From Bradyrhizobium sp. (lineage in GTDB: Bacteria; Pseudomonadota; Alphaproteobacteria; Rhizobiales; Xanthobacteraceae), in assembly GCF_004799405.1 (NCBI RefSeq), contig NZ_SSMW01000085.1, positions 43,383 through 107,382 of the forward strand: DNA of 64,000 nucleotides, in the 5' to 3' direction. Positions 35,857 to 44,192 of the stretch are shown piece by piece (position 1 is the first letter of the stretch; every line of letters begins with the position of its first letter). The position numbers and the translations under genes are program-made. The notes below the pieces were generated by a model. The model saw only the letters and a program-made list of their open reading frames with translations. It did not search any database and was not told the DNA's origin.

Positions 35857-36404
35857 CGTCGATCGATCCCAGGGAAGCCGCCTCGGCGCTGTCCGATATC
35901 AACGAGATCGCGCGCCGGGTTCGCCAATCGACGATCTACCATCTGGCCAGCCTTATGCTGATCCTGTGGGGGGCGCTGACCTTCGCGGGCTACCTGGTAA
36001 CCTGGCTGTCACCGCGCAGCGCGGGCTATGCGTGGGTCGCGGTCTATCTCGCAGGGATCGCAGGATCGATCGCCATCAGCGTGTCCAACCGGCTGCGGAC
36101 CGGCGTTCGCACGTTGGACTACCGGATGCTCGCCGCGTTCCTGCTGTTCATCGCATTCGGAATGTTCTGCGGCAGGCTCGGGCATTTCGGGCCGCGGCAG
36201 ATGGGAACGTTCTGGCCGATCTATTTCATGCTGATCTACACCGTCGCCGGCCTGTGGGTCGGGCGTGCGTTCGTGGCGATCGGCCTCGGCATTATCGCGC
36301 TAACGCTGGCCGGTTATTTCCTGATCGGCGAGTTCGACCTGTGGATGGCCTTCGTCAACGGCGGTGGGCTGATCCTGGGCGGCCTCTGGATGCGCCGGAG
36401 CTGA
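35853..36404 (+). CDS. Integral membrane protein of unknown function
   Basis: The protein has 183 residues. A soluble, amphipathic N-terminus (PREAASALSDINEIARRVRQ) is followed by five to six hydrophobic helices (for example LMLILWGALTFAGYLVTWLS and YFMLIYTVAGLWVGRAFVAI). No named family is recognised. Tight coupling on both sides (four-base overlap upstream, three-base gap to the regulator) means it is made with the regulator. Such pairs often act as sensor or immunity-like membrane partners, but that is inference. Confidence 0.65.
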   Translation: MTSIDPREAASALSDINEIARRVRQSTIYHLASLMLILWGALTFAGYLVTWLSPRSAGYAWVAVYLAGIAGSIAISVSNRLRTGVRTLDYRMLAAFLLFIAFGMFCGRLGHFGPRQMGTFWPIYFMLIYTVAGLWVGRAFVAIGLGIIALTLAGYFLIGEFDLWMAFVNGGGLILGGLWMRRS

Positions 36405-36407
36405 CCG

Positions 36408-36713
36408 ATGGCGGAACTCGACGACATCATCCACCAGCCCTTGCGGCTGAAGATCATGGCGGCACTGAACGCGCTGCCTTCAGGCAATGGGCTGGAATTC
36501 TCCCGCCTGAAGAAGTTGACCGACGCCACCGACGGCAATCTCGGCGCGCATATCGAAACGCTGGCGCGGGCCGGTTATGTCGCGGTCGACAAGGCCTTTG
36601 TCGGCAAGAAGCCGCAGACCACGGTGACCGCGACGGCGGCGGGGCGCGGCGCCTTCGCCCGCCACGTCGCGACGCTGCAGGAAATCATCGCAGCCTCGGC
36701 GCGGCAGCCCTGA
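36408..36713 (+). CDS. Small winged-helix transcriptional regulator (HTH_34 / ArsR-like)
   Basis: The protein has 101 residues. It consists of one winged-helix domain: [40 protein letters not shown] (recognition helix region), [20 protein letters not shown] and the wing [19 protein letters not shown]. This is the pattern of the short one-domain regulators in Pfam HTH_34. No effector domain is present. Last gene of the operon, and the likely ligand of the palindrome at 34130-34148. Confidence 0.8.
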   Translation: MAELDDIIHQPLRLKIMAALNALPSGNGLEFSRLKKLTDATDGNLGAHIETLARAGYVAVDKAFVGKKPQTTVTATAAGRGAFARHVATLQEIIAASARQP

Positions 36714-36810
36714 CGCTGCCGTCATTCCGGAACGAAGAGAATCTTCCTCTTGCGGCGAGAGGGAGACTCATGCGACCGACTTCGGTTCCGCAGACCTCAT
36801 TGGCTTCCTG

Positions 36811-38091
36811 ATGCATATCCTTCTGCTCGGTTCCGGCGGCCGCGAACACGCGCTGGCATGGAAGATCGCCGCTTCGCCGCTGCTGACGAGGCTGTGGTGC
36901 GCCCCGGGTAATGCCGGTATCGCACGGGAAGCCGAATGCGTGGCGCTCGATATCGCCGACCATGCCGCGGTGATCGATTTCTGCAAAATCAACGCGGTGG
37001 ATTTGGTCGTGGTCGGCCCGGAGACCCCGCTGGCGGCCGGGATCGTCGACGATCTCGCCGCCGCCGGCGTCAAGGCGTTCGGTCCCGGCAAGCAGGCGGC
37101 CCGGTTGGAGGGCTCCAAGGGGTTCACCAAGGCGCTCTGTACCGAGTTCGGCATTCCAACCGGCGCCTACGGCCGTTTCACCAACGCCGGCGACGCAATC
37201 GCCTATGTCCGCAAGCGGGGCGCACCGATCGTGGTCAAGGCCGATGGGCTCGCCGCCGGCAAGGGTGTCGTCGTAGCGATGACCCCGCGCGAGGCCGAAG
37301 ACGCCATCGCCATGATGTTCGACGGCGCGTTTGGGGCAGCGGGCGCCGAAGTGGTGATCGAGGAATTTCTGTCGGGCCGCGAGATCAGTTTCTTCGCGCT
37401 GTCCGACGGCGAGACCGCAATCGCGCTGGCCTCGGCGCAGGACCACAAGCGCGTGTTCGATCATGACAAGGGGCCGAACACCGGCGGCATGGGCGCCTAT
37501 TCGCCGACGCCGTTCGTGACGCCGGAAATCCACGGCGAGATCATGGCGAAGATCATCCTTCCTACCGTGGCCGGCATGAAGGCCCGCGGCACGCCGTTTC
37601 ACGGCGTGCTCTATGCCGGCGTGATGCTGACGGCCGAGGGGCCGAAACTGTTCGAATACAACGTCCGCTTCGGCGATCCGGAATGCCAGGTGCTGATGCT
37701 GCGGATGATGTCGGACATCGTGCCGGCATTGCTGGCCTCATGCGACGGGCAGCTGAAGAACTTCGATCTGCGCTGGTTTCCGGAACCAGCCCTCACGGTG
37801 GTGATGGCGGCCAGGGGTTATCCCGGCGACTACGCCAGGGGCACCCGCATCGAGGGACTGGATGATGCCGCAGAGGTCGAGGGCGCGGAAATCTTCCACG
37901 CCGGCACGATCGCGAAGGACGGGCATATTCTGGCCAACGGCGGCCGCGTGCTCAACGTCTGCGCGTCAGGCAAGACCGTCACCGAGGCGCAGCGGCACGC
38001 CTACCAGGCGGTGGATCGGATTCGATGGCCGGAGGGCTTTTGCCGGCGCGACATCGGCTGGCAGGCGGTGGCGCGGGAGAAACAGACGTAA
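36811..38091 (+). CDS. purD: Phosphoribosylamine-glycine ligase PurD
   Basis: This 426-residue protein opens with [20 protein letters not shown] and contains [20 protein letters not shown], the ATP-grasp stretch [36 protein letters not shown] and [15 protein letters not shown]. It catalyses the second step of purine synthesis. I see no clear Shine-Dalgarno before the ATG. The length and ends match the family. Confidence 0.97.
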   Translation: MHILLLGSGGREHALAWKIAASPLLTRLWCAPGNAGIAREAECVALDIADHAAVIDFCKINAVDLVVVGPETPLAAGIVDDLAAAGVKAFGPGKQAARLEGSKGFTKALCTEFGIPTGAYGRFTNAGDAIAYVRKRGAPIVVKADGLAAGKGVVVAMTPREAEDAIAMMFDGAFGAAGAEVVIEEFLSGREISFFALSDGETAIALASAQDHKRVFDHDKGPNTGGMGAYSPTPFVTPEIHGEIMAKIILPTVAGMKARGTPFHGVLYAGVMLTAEGPKLFEYNVRFGDPECQVLMLRMMSDIVPALLASCDGQLKNFDLRWFPEPALTVVMAARGYPGDYARGTRIEGLDDAAEVEGAEIFHAGTIAKDGHILANGGRVLNVCASGKTVTEAQRHAYQAVDRIRWPEGFCRRDIGWQAVAREKQT

Positions 38092-38108
38092 CGTTGTGTT
38101 TCGTTTCC

Positions 38109-38165
38109 GTCATTGCGAGCCAACGGGCGGTGCGTTCGCGCGACCCGGTGGCTCCTCGCAATGAC
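38109..38165. repeat. Intergenic repeat with 11-bp terminal inverted repeats
   Basis: GTCATTGCGAG (38109-38119) and its exact complement CTCGCAATGAC (38155-38165) flank a GC-rich core. It fills the gap between the converging purD and acyl-CoA dehydrogenase genes. This wording is of the type scattered in Bradyrhizobium genomes, from memory. Confidence 0.65.
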
Positions 38166-38170
38166 CAGAA

Positions 38171-39403
38171 TTACAGCAAATCGCCGCCCGCAGCGCTTGC
38201 GGTGGTGCCGTGCTTTCTGAACGCCTTGATGACGTTGCGGCCGACTTTCCATTTGTGCACTTCATCGGGGCCGTCGACCAGCCGCTGCGAGCGGACCTGG
38301 GTGTACCATTTGGCCAGGATGGTATCCTGGCTGTAGCCGAGCGCGCCGTGCAGCTGGATCGCGGTGTCGATCACCTTGTGCACCATGTGAGCCAGGTACA
38401 CCTTGGCGATCGAATTCTCCTGGGTCAGGTCCATGCCTTTTTCCGCCTTGTAGGCGATGTGCAGCAGCATCAGCCGCCCGATGTAGAGCTGACTGGCGCA
38501 TTCGGCGAGCATGAACTGCACGGCCTGGCGGTCGGCCAGCAGTACCCCGAAGGTCGACCGTTCGGTCACGCGCTTGGTCGCCATGTCGAGCGCGCGCTGG
38601 GCCTTGGCGATGTTGTGCATGCCGTGGCGCAGCCGGCCGTAAGCGAGGCGGTGCTGGCCCATGTTGAAGCCGTTGCCTTCGCCGCCGAGCAGATTTTCCG
38701 CGGGCACCTTGAGATCCTTGATCTCGATCTCGGAATGGCCGCCGTGGATCTCGTCGTAATGCTCACCCTCGATCGCCATGTTCTTGACGTTGCGCTTGAT
38801 CCGGTAGCCGGGGTTCGGCAATTCGACGATGAAGGTCGAGAACTGCTTGTGGCGCGGCGCATCGGGATCGGTCTTGGCCATCACCAGCGCCATGTCGGCG
38901 ACGCTGGCGGATGAGGAAAACCACTTCTCGCCATTTAGGATGTAGTTGGCGTTGCCGTCCTTGTCGGCGCGGGTCTGCATGCCGGTGGCGTCGGCGCCCG
39001 AGGCCTTTTCCGTCATCGAAAAGCAAATGCGCTTGTCGCCGTTCAGCAGCGGCTTGAGGAACTTCTCTTTCTGGTAGTCGGTGCCGTGCGCCATGATCGT
39101 CATCATCGAGGCGTCGTCCGGCCCTTGGGTGTTCATCGACAGCGCGCCGAGCGAGCTTTCGCCGAGCTCCATCTGCACCAGCGCGTTGGCGAGCGGACCG
39201 AGGCCCATGCCGCCATATTCCTTGGGGATGAACGGGCACCATAATCCTTGCGCGCGCGCCTTGGCGCGCAGCTTGGCCAGGACTTCGTCGAACGGCTTGG
39301 TGTCCAGTTCCTTCTCCGCGAGGATGCACTCTTCCTGCACCCATTTGCGGACTTTCTCGCGGATCGCCTTGGCCTCGGCCGGGACTTCGAAATCGATCGA
39401 CAT
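38171..39403 (-). CDS. Acyl-CoA dehydrogenase family protein
   Basis: The call is 410 residues from the ATG at 39403 (GAGGAAA upstream). FAD/acyl-CoA motifs: RICFSMTEKASGADATGMQT, GEKWFSSSASVADMALVMAK, HRLAYGRLRHGMHNIAKAQR and the C-terminal IQLHGALGYSQDTILAKWYT. The usual catalytic Glu near the C-terminus is not evident in the final helix (VDGPDEVHKWKVGRNVI). That matches the ACAD10/11-like and isovaleryl-type subgroup rather than classic medium-chain enzymes. It is divergent from the dehalogenase gene. Substrate unknown. Confidence 0.88.
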   Translation of the reverse strand: MSIDFEVPAEAKAIREKVRKWVQEECILAEKELDTKPFDEVLAKLRAKARAQGLWCPFIPKEYGGMGLGPLANALVQMELGESSLGALSMNTQGPDDASMMTIMAHGTDYQKEKFLKPLLNGDKRICFSMTEKASGADATGMQTRADKDGNANYILNGEKWFSSSASVADMALVMAKTDPDAPRHKQFSTFIVELPNPGYRIKRNVKNMAIEGEHYDEIHGGHSEIEIKDLKVPAENLLGGEGNGFNMGQHRLAYGRLRHGMHNIAKAQRALDMATKRVTERSTFGVLLADRQAVQFMLAECASQLYIGRLMLLHIAYKAEKGMDLTQENSIAKVYLAHMVHKVIDTAIQLHGALGYSQDTILAKWYTQVRSQRLVDGPDEVHKWKVGRNVIKAFRKHGTTASAAGGDLL

Positions 39404-39563
39404 GGCAGGTTTCCTCGCTGTGGTTCTTGTTGGTCGGGCTTGGGGGATGGCATATATCTGCAGCGAGCCAGCGGCAACGACAAACAAAGTTTAAAGCACG
39501 AGCCCTCGCCGTTCCCCGGCTTGAAAGGACGGCGTCGGGCTCCGCCGCGAAGGAGTGCAATCC

Positions 39564-40469
39564 GTGCCCGATCTCGCCGACCTCTATCCCGGCTATGCTT
39601 CCAAATGGATCAATACCACTGCGGGACGGATTTTCGCCCGCGTCGGCGGCAAGGGTCCGCCGCTGCTGCTGCTGCACGGTTTTTCGTCGACCCATGTGAT
39701 GTGGCACAAGGTGGCGCCGCAACTGGCGGACAGGTTCACGCTGATCATCGCCGACCTGCCGGGCTATGGCTGGTCGGACATGCCGGAAAGCGACAGGTAT
39801 CATACGCCCTACACCAAGCGCGCGATGGCGAAGACGATGGTGGAAGCGATGGAGCAACTCGGCCATGTGCATTTTGCGCTCGCCGGGCATGACCGCGGCG
39901 GACGCGTCGCCTATCGGCTTGCGCTCGATCATCCCGGCCGGCTGTCGCGGCTTGCGGTGCTGGATATTCTGCCGACCTACGATTACTGGCAGAAGATGGA
40001 TCGCCTCTACGCGCTGAAGATTTATCACTGGAGCTTTCTGGCGCAGCCGTTTCCGCTGCCGGAAACGCTGATCGGCGGCAACCCTGAGTTTTTTCTCAGG
40101 CAGAAGATGGCGAGCCAGACCAAGTCGAAGAACCTCAGCGCGCTCGATCCGCGCGCGCTGGAGCATTACCTCGCGCCATTCCGCGATCCTTCCCGGGTGC
40201 ATGCGATGTGCGAGGATTACCGCGCCGGGGCCTATGCCGATTTCGAGATCGACAAGGCGGATCACGATGCGGGCAAGAAGATCACGATCCCGATGCTGGC
40301 GCTGTGGGGCGATGCCGGCATCGCCAGCGCCGCGGCCACGCCGCTCGACACCTGGAAGACGTGGGCGACCAATGTCGTGGGCGCACCGGTCAATTCCGGG
40401 CATTTCCTGCCCGAGGAAGATCCGGACGGCACGGCGAAGGCGCTGAAGGAATTTTTTGCGGCGGGGTAG
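39564..40469 (+). CDS. Fluoroacetate dehalogenase-like alpha/beta hydrolase
   Basis: The call is 301 residues from a GTG at 39564 (AAGGAG nine bases upstream), giving [17 protein letters not shown]. The nucleophile motif is GHDRGGR with D110, R111 and R114. D134, the halide-pocket residues H155 and W156 (KIYHWSF), Y219 (DYRAGAY) and the base H280 (NSGHFLPEE) are all present. These are the same residue numbers as in the characterised R. palustris defluorinase RPA1163. It should hydrolyse fluoroacetate to glycolate and fluoride, or a close haloacid. Product glycolate would feed the GlcDEF oxidase in this window. Confidence 0.88.
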   Translation: MPDLADLYPGYASKWINTTAGRIFARVGGKGPPLLLLHGFSSTHVMWHKVAPQLADRFTLIIADLPGYGWSDMPESDRYHTPYTKRAMAKTMVEAMEQLGHVHFALAGHDRGGRVAYRLALDHPGRLSRLAVLDILPTYDYWQKMDRLYALKIYHWSFLAQPFPLPETLIGGNPEFFLRQKMASQTKSKNLSALDPRALEHYLAPFRDPSRVHAMCEDYRAGAYADFEIDKADHDAGKKITIPMLALWGDAGIASAAATPLDTWKTWATNVVGAPVNSGHFLPEEDPDGTAKALKEFFAAG

Positions 40470-40485
40470 GCGAAGAGAGCTCAGC

Positions 40486-40580
40486 CCTCATCCTGAGGAG
40501 CATCGCGAAGCGATGCGTTTCGAAGGAGAGTCTGCGCCATCCTTCGAGACGCCCGCAAGCGCGGGCTCCTCAGGATGAGG
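40486..40580. repeat. Intergenic repeat with 16-bp terminal inverted repeats
   Basis: CCTCATCCTGAGGAGC (40486-40501) and its exact complement (40565-40580) enclose internal stems (GCATCGCGAAGCGATGC and others). It lies between the converging dehalogenase and tadA stops. A second member of the same family occurs at 46542-46642, sharing the CATCCTGAGG end and the CCTTCGAGACGC core. Confidence 0.75.
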
Positions 40581-40584
40581 AGCT

Positions 40585-41031
40585 TCAGCGCCTCGCCTTG
40601 AAAAATTCCCGCAGCAGCGTCGCCGCCTCGGTTTCGCCGACGGCTGAATAAACCTCCGGTGCGTGATGACAGGTCTTCGATGCGAAGAACCGCACGCCGG
40701 AATCCACCGCGCCGCCCTTGGGATCGGCGGCGCCGTAATACAGCCGGCGGATGCGCGCAAACGAGATCGCGGCGGCGCACATCGTGCACGGCTCCAGCGT
40801 GACATAGAGGTCGCAATCGACCAGCCGCTCGGTCCCAATGGCCTTGGCGGCCTGCCGGATGGCCAGTATTTCGCAATGCGCGGTCGGGTCGCAGTCGGTG
40901 AGGGTGCGGTTGCCGGCGGTCGCGATCACCTCGTAATCTCGCACAATCACGCATCCGATCGGAACTTCGCCCGATTTGCCGGCGTTTTCCGCCGTTTTCA
41001 GCGCCAAATCCATGAAGGAAGGGGCAGTCAT
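40585..41031 (-). CDS. tadA: tRNA-specific adenosine deaminase TadA
   Basis: The call is 148 residues from the ATG at 41031; ATGs at 41043 and 41001 are alternatives. The deaminase zinc site is CDPTAHCEILAIRQ with LYVTLEPCTMCAAAI (PCxxC). The usual HAE is HCE here, which keeps the ligand His and catalytic Glu. It converts the wobble adenosine of tRNA-Arg(ACG) to inosine. The C-terminus ends FFKARR. Confidence 0.92.
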   Translation of the reverse strand: MTAPSFMDLALKTAENAGKSGEVPIGCVIVRDYEVIATAGNRTLTDCDPTAHCEILAIRQAAKAIGTERLVDCDLYVTLEPCTMCAAAISFARIRRLYYGAADPKGGAVDSGVRFFASKTCHHAPEVYSAVGETEAATLLREFFKARR

Positions 41032-41065
41032 GCCTCGTATCATCGGAAGAAACCTGCTAGTAGAT

Positions 41066-41110
41066 GCGTCTTCAGCAAAAGTGGATTCCGATTTTGCGTG
41101 AGAATGCGCC
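41066..41110. repeat. Diverged copy of the 10.5 kb intergenic repeat
   Basis: The words GCGTCTTCAGCAAAAGTGGA, TTCCGATTTTGCGTGAGAAT and GCGCC align with CGTTTTCGAGCGAAGTGGAT, ACCGGTTCGCGGAAAGAAAA and CGCC at 10491-10533. The terminal hairpin of that element is missing here. It lies between divergent tadA and rluB. Confidence 0.5.
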
Positions 41111-41196
41111 TTGAGCCAAGAGCGCGCGCGTTATCGCTATGACAGCCCATCCACATCAGCCTGATCGTCATTCCGTCGACACCAGCGAGCCCCTTA

Positions 41197-43401
41197 ATGC
41201 CCCGCGATAACGATAAAAACAACGATTCCCGCGGCCGCCGCGATCGGCCATCTGGCGGCAAGGGCCGCTCCGGCGCTGCCCGTGGACCCGAGAAGAAGTT
41301 CGCCAAGCGCGGCTTTGAAGGCAAAAGCGACGGCGAGCGGCGCCCTTATGCCGGCAAATCCGACGGTGCCAAGTCTTACGGCAAGAAGCCCTATTCGGGT
41401 TCCGGCAAACCGTATGCCGGCAAACGCGAGGGTCCGCCGCCGCGCCGCGATGGCGACGCTCCGCGCCGTGATTATGGTGACGCGCCGCGTCCGCCACGCT
41501 TCAACCGGGATGACCGTCCCCGCAGCGACCGGCCGTTTGCCGATCGTCCGTCCCGCGGCGAAGGCGAGAAGCGCGCCTATGCTCCACGCGGTGACCGCCC
41601 GAACTTCAACCGCGAAGACCGCGCGCCGCGCTCCGACGGGCGCCCCGCGGGACGATTCCAGGACAAGAAGTTCGGCGACAAGCGACCCTATACGCCGCGT
41701 GACGGCGGTGGTGAGAAGCGACCTTACACGCCGCGCGGCGAAGGCTTCCGCAAGGAAGGTGATCGTCCCCGCGGCGATCGGCCTTTCGCCGATCGTCCGC
41801 AACGCGATCGGCCCTATGGCGACCGTCCGCAGGGCGATAGGAAGTTCGGCGGCGACAGGAAGTTTTCGCGCGGCGCGCCTGACCGTGGGCCGCGCAAGGA
41901 TTTCGGCAGCCGTCCCGAACGCGGACCAGATCGCAGCGATTCAAAACCATGGCACAAGCGCGACGCAAGTTCCCCCGACCACGCCGGCCGCAATTCGCGA
42001 CCGTCGCGCGATGGCGCGAGAAATTTCGACAAGCCGCGCTTCGACAAGCCGCGCTATGACAAACCGCGTGAGGACCGCGGCGGCGATGATCGTCCCCGTT
42101 TCTCGCGCCCGCGCGAAGATCGTCCCCAACAAGATCGTCCGCAGGGAGACCGTCCGTTCCGTGAACGGTCAACGTTCGAGCGGACGCGCGAAAGCAGCGA
42201 CCGTCCGAAATTCGAACGTCCCCGCGAGGATCGCCATTCGTGGCAGGAGCATCCGCGCAGCACCTCGCGGGACGAACGCCCGCGCCGCGACAACGAGGAC
42301 GATGCCAAGGTTTTCGCCAAGCGTCCGGCGTTCGGCGGCCGCGGCGCCTATCGCGAACGCCAGCCCGACGAGCGCCGTCCGCCGCGGCCTCCACGCGAAA
42401 AGAAATCCGGCGAACGCATCGCCAAGGTGGTGTCGCGGGCAGGGCTGGCCTCGCGCCGCGATGCCGAGCAATGGATCGTGCAGGGCCGCGTCACGGTCAA
42501 CGGCCGCGTAATCAATTCGCCGGCGCTCGATGTCACCGCCAACGACGTCATATCGGTCGACGGCAAGCCGTTGCCGCCGCGCGAGCGCACGCGCCTGTTC
42601 ATGTTCCACAAGCCGCGCGGGTTGATGACCACCCATGCCGACCCGGAAGGGCGGCCGACGGTGTTCGACAACTTGCCGGAAGGCCTGCCGCGGCTGATCT
42701 CGATCGGCCGGCTCGATTTCAACACCGAGGGCCTGTTGCTGCTGACCAATGACGGGGGCCTGGCGCGCGCGCTCGAATTGCCCGACACCGGCTGGCTGCG
42801 GCGCTATCGCGTCCGCGCCCATGGCGAAGTCACGCAGGCGCAGCTCGATGAACTGAAAAAGGGCGTCGAGGTCGACGGCGTCAAATATGGCCCGATCGAC
42901 GCCACGCTGGAGCGCGACCAGGGTGCCAATGTCTGGCTGGTATTTGCGATCCGCGAGGGCAAGAACCGCGAAGTCCGCAACGTGATGGCGCATCTCGGTC
43001 TTGAGGTGAACCGGCTGATCCGGGTGTCCTATGGTCCGTTTCAATTGGGCGAACTCGCCGAAGGCGAGGTCGAGGAGGTCAAGACCCGCGTGCTGCGCGA
43101 GCAACTCGGCGAAAAGATTGCCTTGCTGGCGGGCGCGGATTTCAACCGGCCGATGCAGGGCGAGACTCAGGAAAAATCCGGGGATGAAGAGGCCGCCGCG
43201 CCGGACGGCAAAAAGCCGTTCAAGCCGGCCGGCAAGAGCGGCCTGATTGCCGACCGCAAGGGCCGCCGCATCCTGGTTCAGCGCACCGGCAGCGACGAAG
43301 CCCGCGCGCGCAACGAAGCCGAGGCCAACGGCTACGGCCCGCCGCGTCGCCCGCAGCGCGGCTATCACGGCAAGCGCGACCTGAAGCCGCGGGACGAGTA
43401 A
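41197..43401 (+). CDS. rluB: Pseudouridine synthase RluB-type with long disordered N-terminal extension
   Basis: The protein has 734 residues, more than twice the usual length. Residues 1 to about 400 are low-complexity, dominated by Arg, Asp, Pro, Gly, Phe and Tyr in repeated DRPFADRP, GDRP, RPQGDR and EKRPYTPR units. The folded part starts at GERIAKVVSRAGLASRRDAE (S4 domain) and continues with the synthase domain, catalytic D507 in IGRLDFNTEGLLLLTNDGG, and GKNREVRNVMAHLGLEVNRL. A basic tail follows. It modifies 23S rRNA. The extension probably binds RNA or drives condensation. The frame is continuous and starts at an ATG. Confidence 0.92.
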   Translation: MPRDNDKNNDSRGRRDRPSGGKGRSGAARGPEKKFAKRGFEGKSDGERRPYAGKSDGAKSYGKKPYSGSGKPYAGKREGPPPRRDGDAPRRDYGDAPRPPRFNRDDRPRSDRPFADRPSRGEGEKRAYAPRGDRPNFNREDRAPRSDGRPAGRFQDKKFGDKRPYTPRDGGGEKRPYTPRGEGFRKEGDRPRGDRPFADRPQRDRPYGDRPQGDRKFGGDRKFSRGAPDRGPRKDFGSRPERGPDRSDSKPWHKRDASSPDHAGRNSRPSRDGARNFDKPRFDKPRYDKPREDRGGDDRPRFSRPREDRPQQDRPQGDRPFRERSTFERTRESSDRPKFERPREDRHSWQEHPRSTSRDERPRRDNEDDAKVFAKRPAFGGRGAYRERQPDERRPPRPPREKKSGERIAKVVSRAGLASRRDAEQWIVQGRVTVNGRVINSPALDVTANDVISVDGKPLPPRERTRLFMFHKPRGLMTTHADPEGRPTVFDNLPEGLPRLISIGRLDFNTEGLLLLTNDGGLARALELPDTGWLRRYRVRAHGEVTQAQLDELKKGVEVDGVKYGPIDATLERDQGANVWLVFAIREGKNREVRNVMAHLGLEVNRLIRVSYGPFQLGELAEGEVEEVKTRVLREQLGEKIALLAGADFNRPMQGETQEKSGDEEAAAPDGKKPFKPAGKSGLIADRKGRRILVQRTGSDEARARNEAEANGYGPPRRPQRGYHGKRDLKPRDE

Positions 43402-43446
43402 GAGACTTCGCGATGGATTCATCGTGTACACGATCAATCTTCCTTT

Positions 43447-43574
43447 TCCCTCCCCCCTTGTGGGGGAGGGTTAGGGAGGGGGGTGTTTCACGAGAGGTCG
43501 GTGGGTGTGGCACCCCCTTCCCCAACCCTTCAGAGCGAGCTTTGCTCGTCTCGACCCCACAAGGGGGAAGGGAG
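43447..43574. repeat. Intergenic hairpin repeat between rluB and rsmD
   Basis: The segment begins CCCTCCCCCCTTGTGGGGGA and ends CCCCACAAGGGGGAAGGGA, with an inner copy CACCCCCTTCCCCAACCCTT and a stem GAGCGAGCTTTGCTCGTCTC. The two outer parts are near-complementary. It occupies most of the gap upstream of rsmD. Confidence 0.6.
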
Positions 43575-43603
43575 CGCACCTTCCTATTCGTGTGTTCTCG
43601 ATA

Positions 43604-44167
43604 ATGCGCGTCGTCGGCGGACGATTGAAGGGCCGCAACCTGGCTTCGCCGACGTCGCGCGACATCCGTCCCACCGCCGATCGCCTGCGCGAGTCGCTGT
43701 TCAATATCCTGGTCCACGCCTATGACGATCCCATCGTCGAGGCGCGCGTGCTCGACCTGTTCGCCGGCACCGGGGCGCTCGGCATCGAGGCAGTTTCGCG
43801 CGGGGCGGCGTTTGCGCTGTTCGTCGACAACGGCGCCGAGGCGCGTGCGCTGTTGCGCAATAATGTCGAGGCGCTGGGCCTGGGCGGGGTCACCAAGGTC
43901 TACCGCCGCGACGCCACCCATCTCGGTCCGGCGCACCCCGTCGAGCCGTTCTCGCTGGTGTTTCTCGATCCGCCCTATCGGATGAAACTCGCCGAGAAAT
44001 CGCTGGCCTCGTTGCGCGACGGCGGCTGGCTGACATCAGGCGCGTTGCTGGTGGTGGAAGAACACAAGGCTGCGGAATTTGTGGCGCCGGAGGGTTTTGA
44101 GGAACTGGAGCGGCGCGTCTATGACGACACAGAGTTTGTGTTCTTGCGGGTGATTGCGCCACTCTAG
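43604..44167 (+). CDS. rsmD: 16S rRNA m2G966 methyltransferase RsmD
   Basis: The call is 187 residues from the ATG at 43604; the open frame before it is repeat sequence. It begins MRVVGGRLKGRNLASPTSRD and has RPTADRLRESLFNIL, the AdoMet site VLDLFAGTGALGIEAVSRGA and the catalytic LVFLDPPYRM. It methylates guanine 966 of 16S rRNA. No Shine-Dalgarno is evident. Confidence 0.95.
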   Translation: MRVVGGRLKGRNLASPTSRDIRPTADRLRESLFNILVHAYDDPIVEARVLDLFAGTGALGIEAVSRGAAFALFVDNGAEARALLRNNVEALGLGGVTKVYRRDATHLGPAHPVEPFSLVFLDPPYRMKLAEKSLASLRDGGWLTSGALLVVEEHKAAEFVAPEGFEELERRVYDDTEFVFLRVIAPL

Positions 44168-44192
44168 CTCGTCATGCCCGAAGCGCGTCGTC

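Noticed and set aside
38763..40403. 546-residue minus-strand open frame
   Set aside because: Antisense to the dehalogenase and in a wrong frame over the acyl-CoA dehydrogenase. No recognisable protein.
42169..43437. 422-residue minus-strand open frame
   Set aside because: Antisense to rluB; openness follows from the repeated Arg/Asp/Pro codons of that gene.
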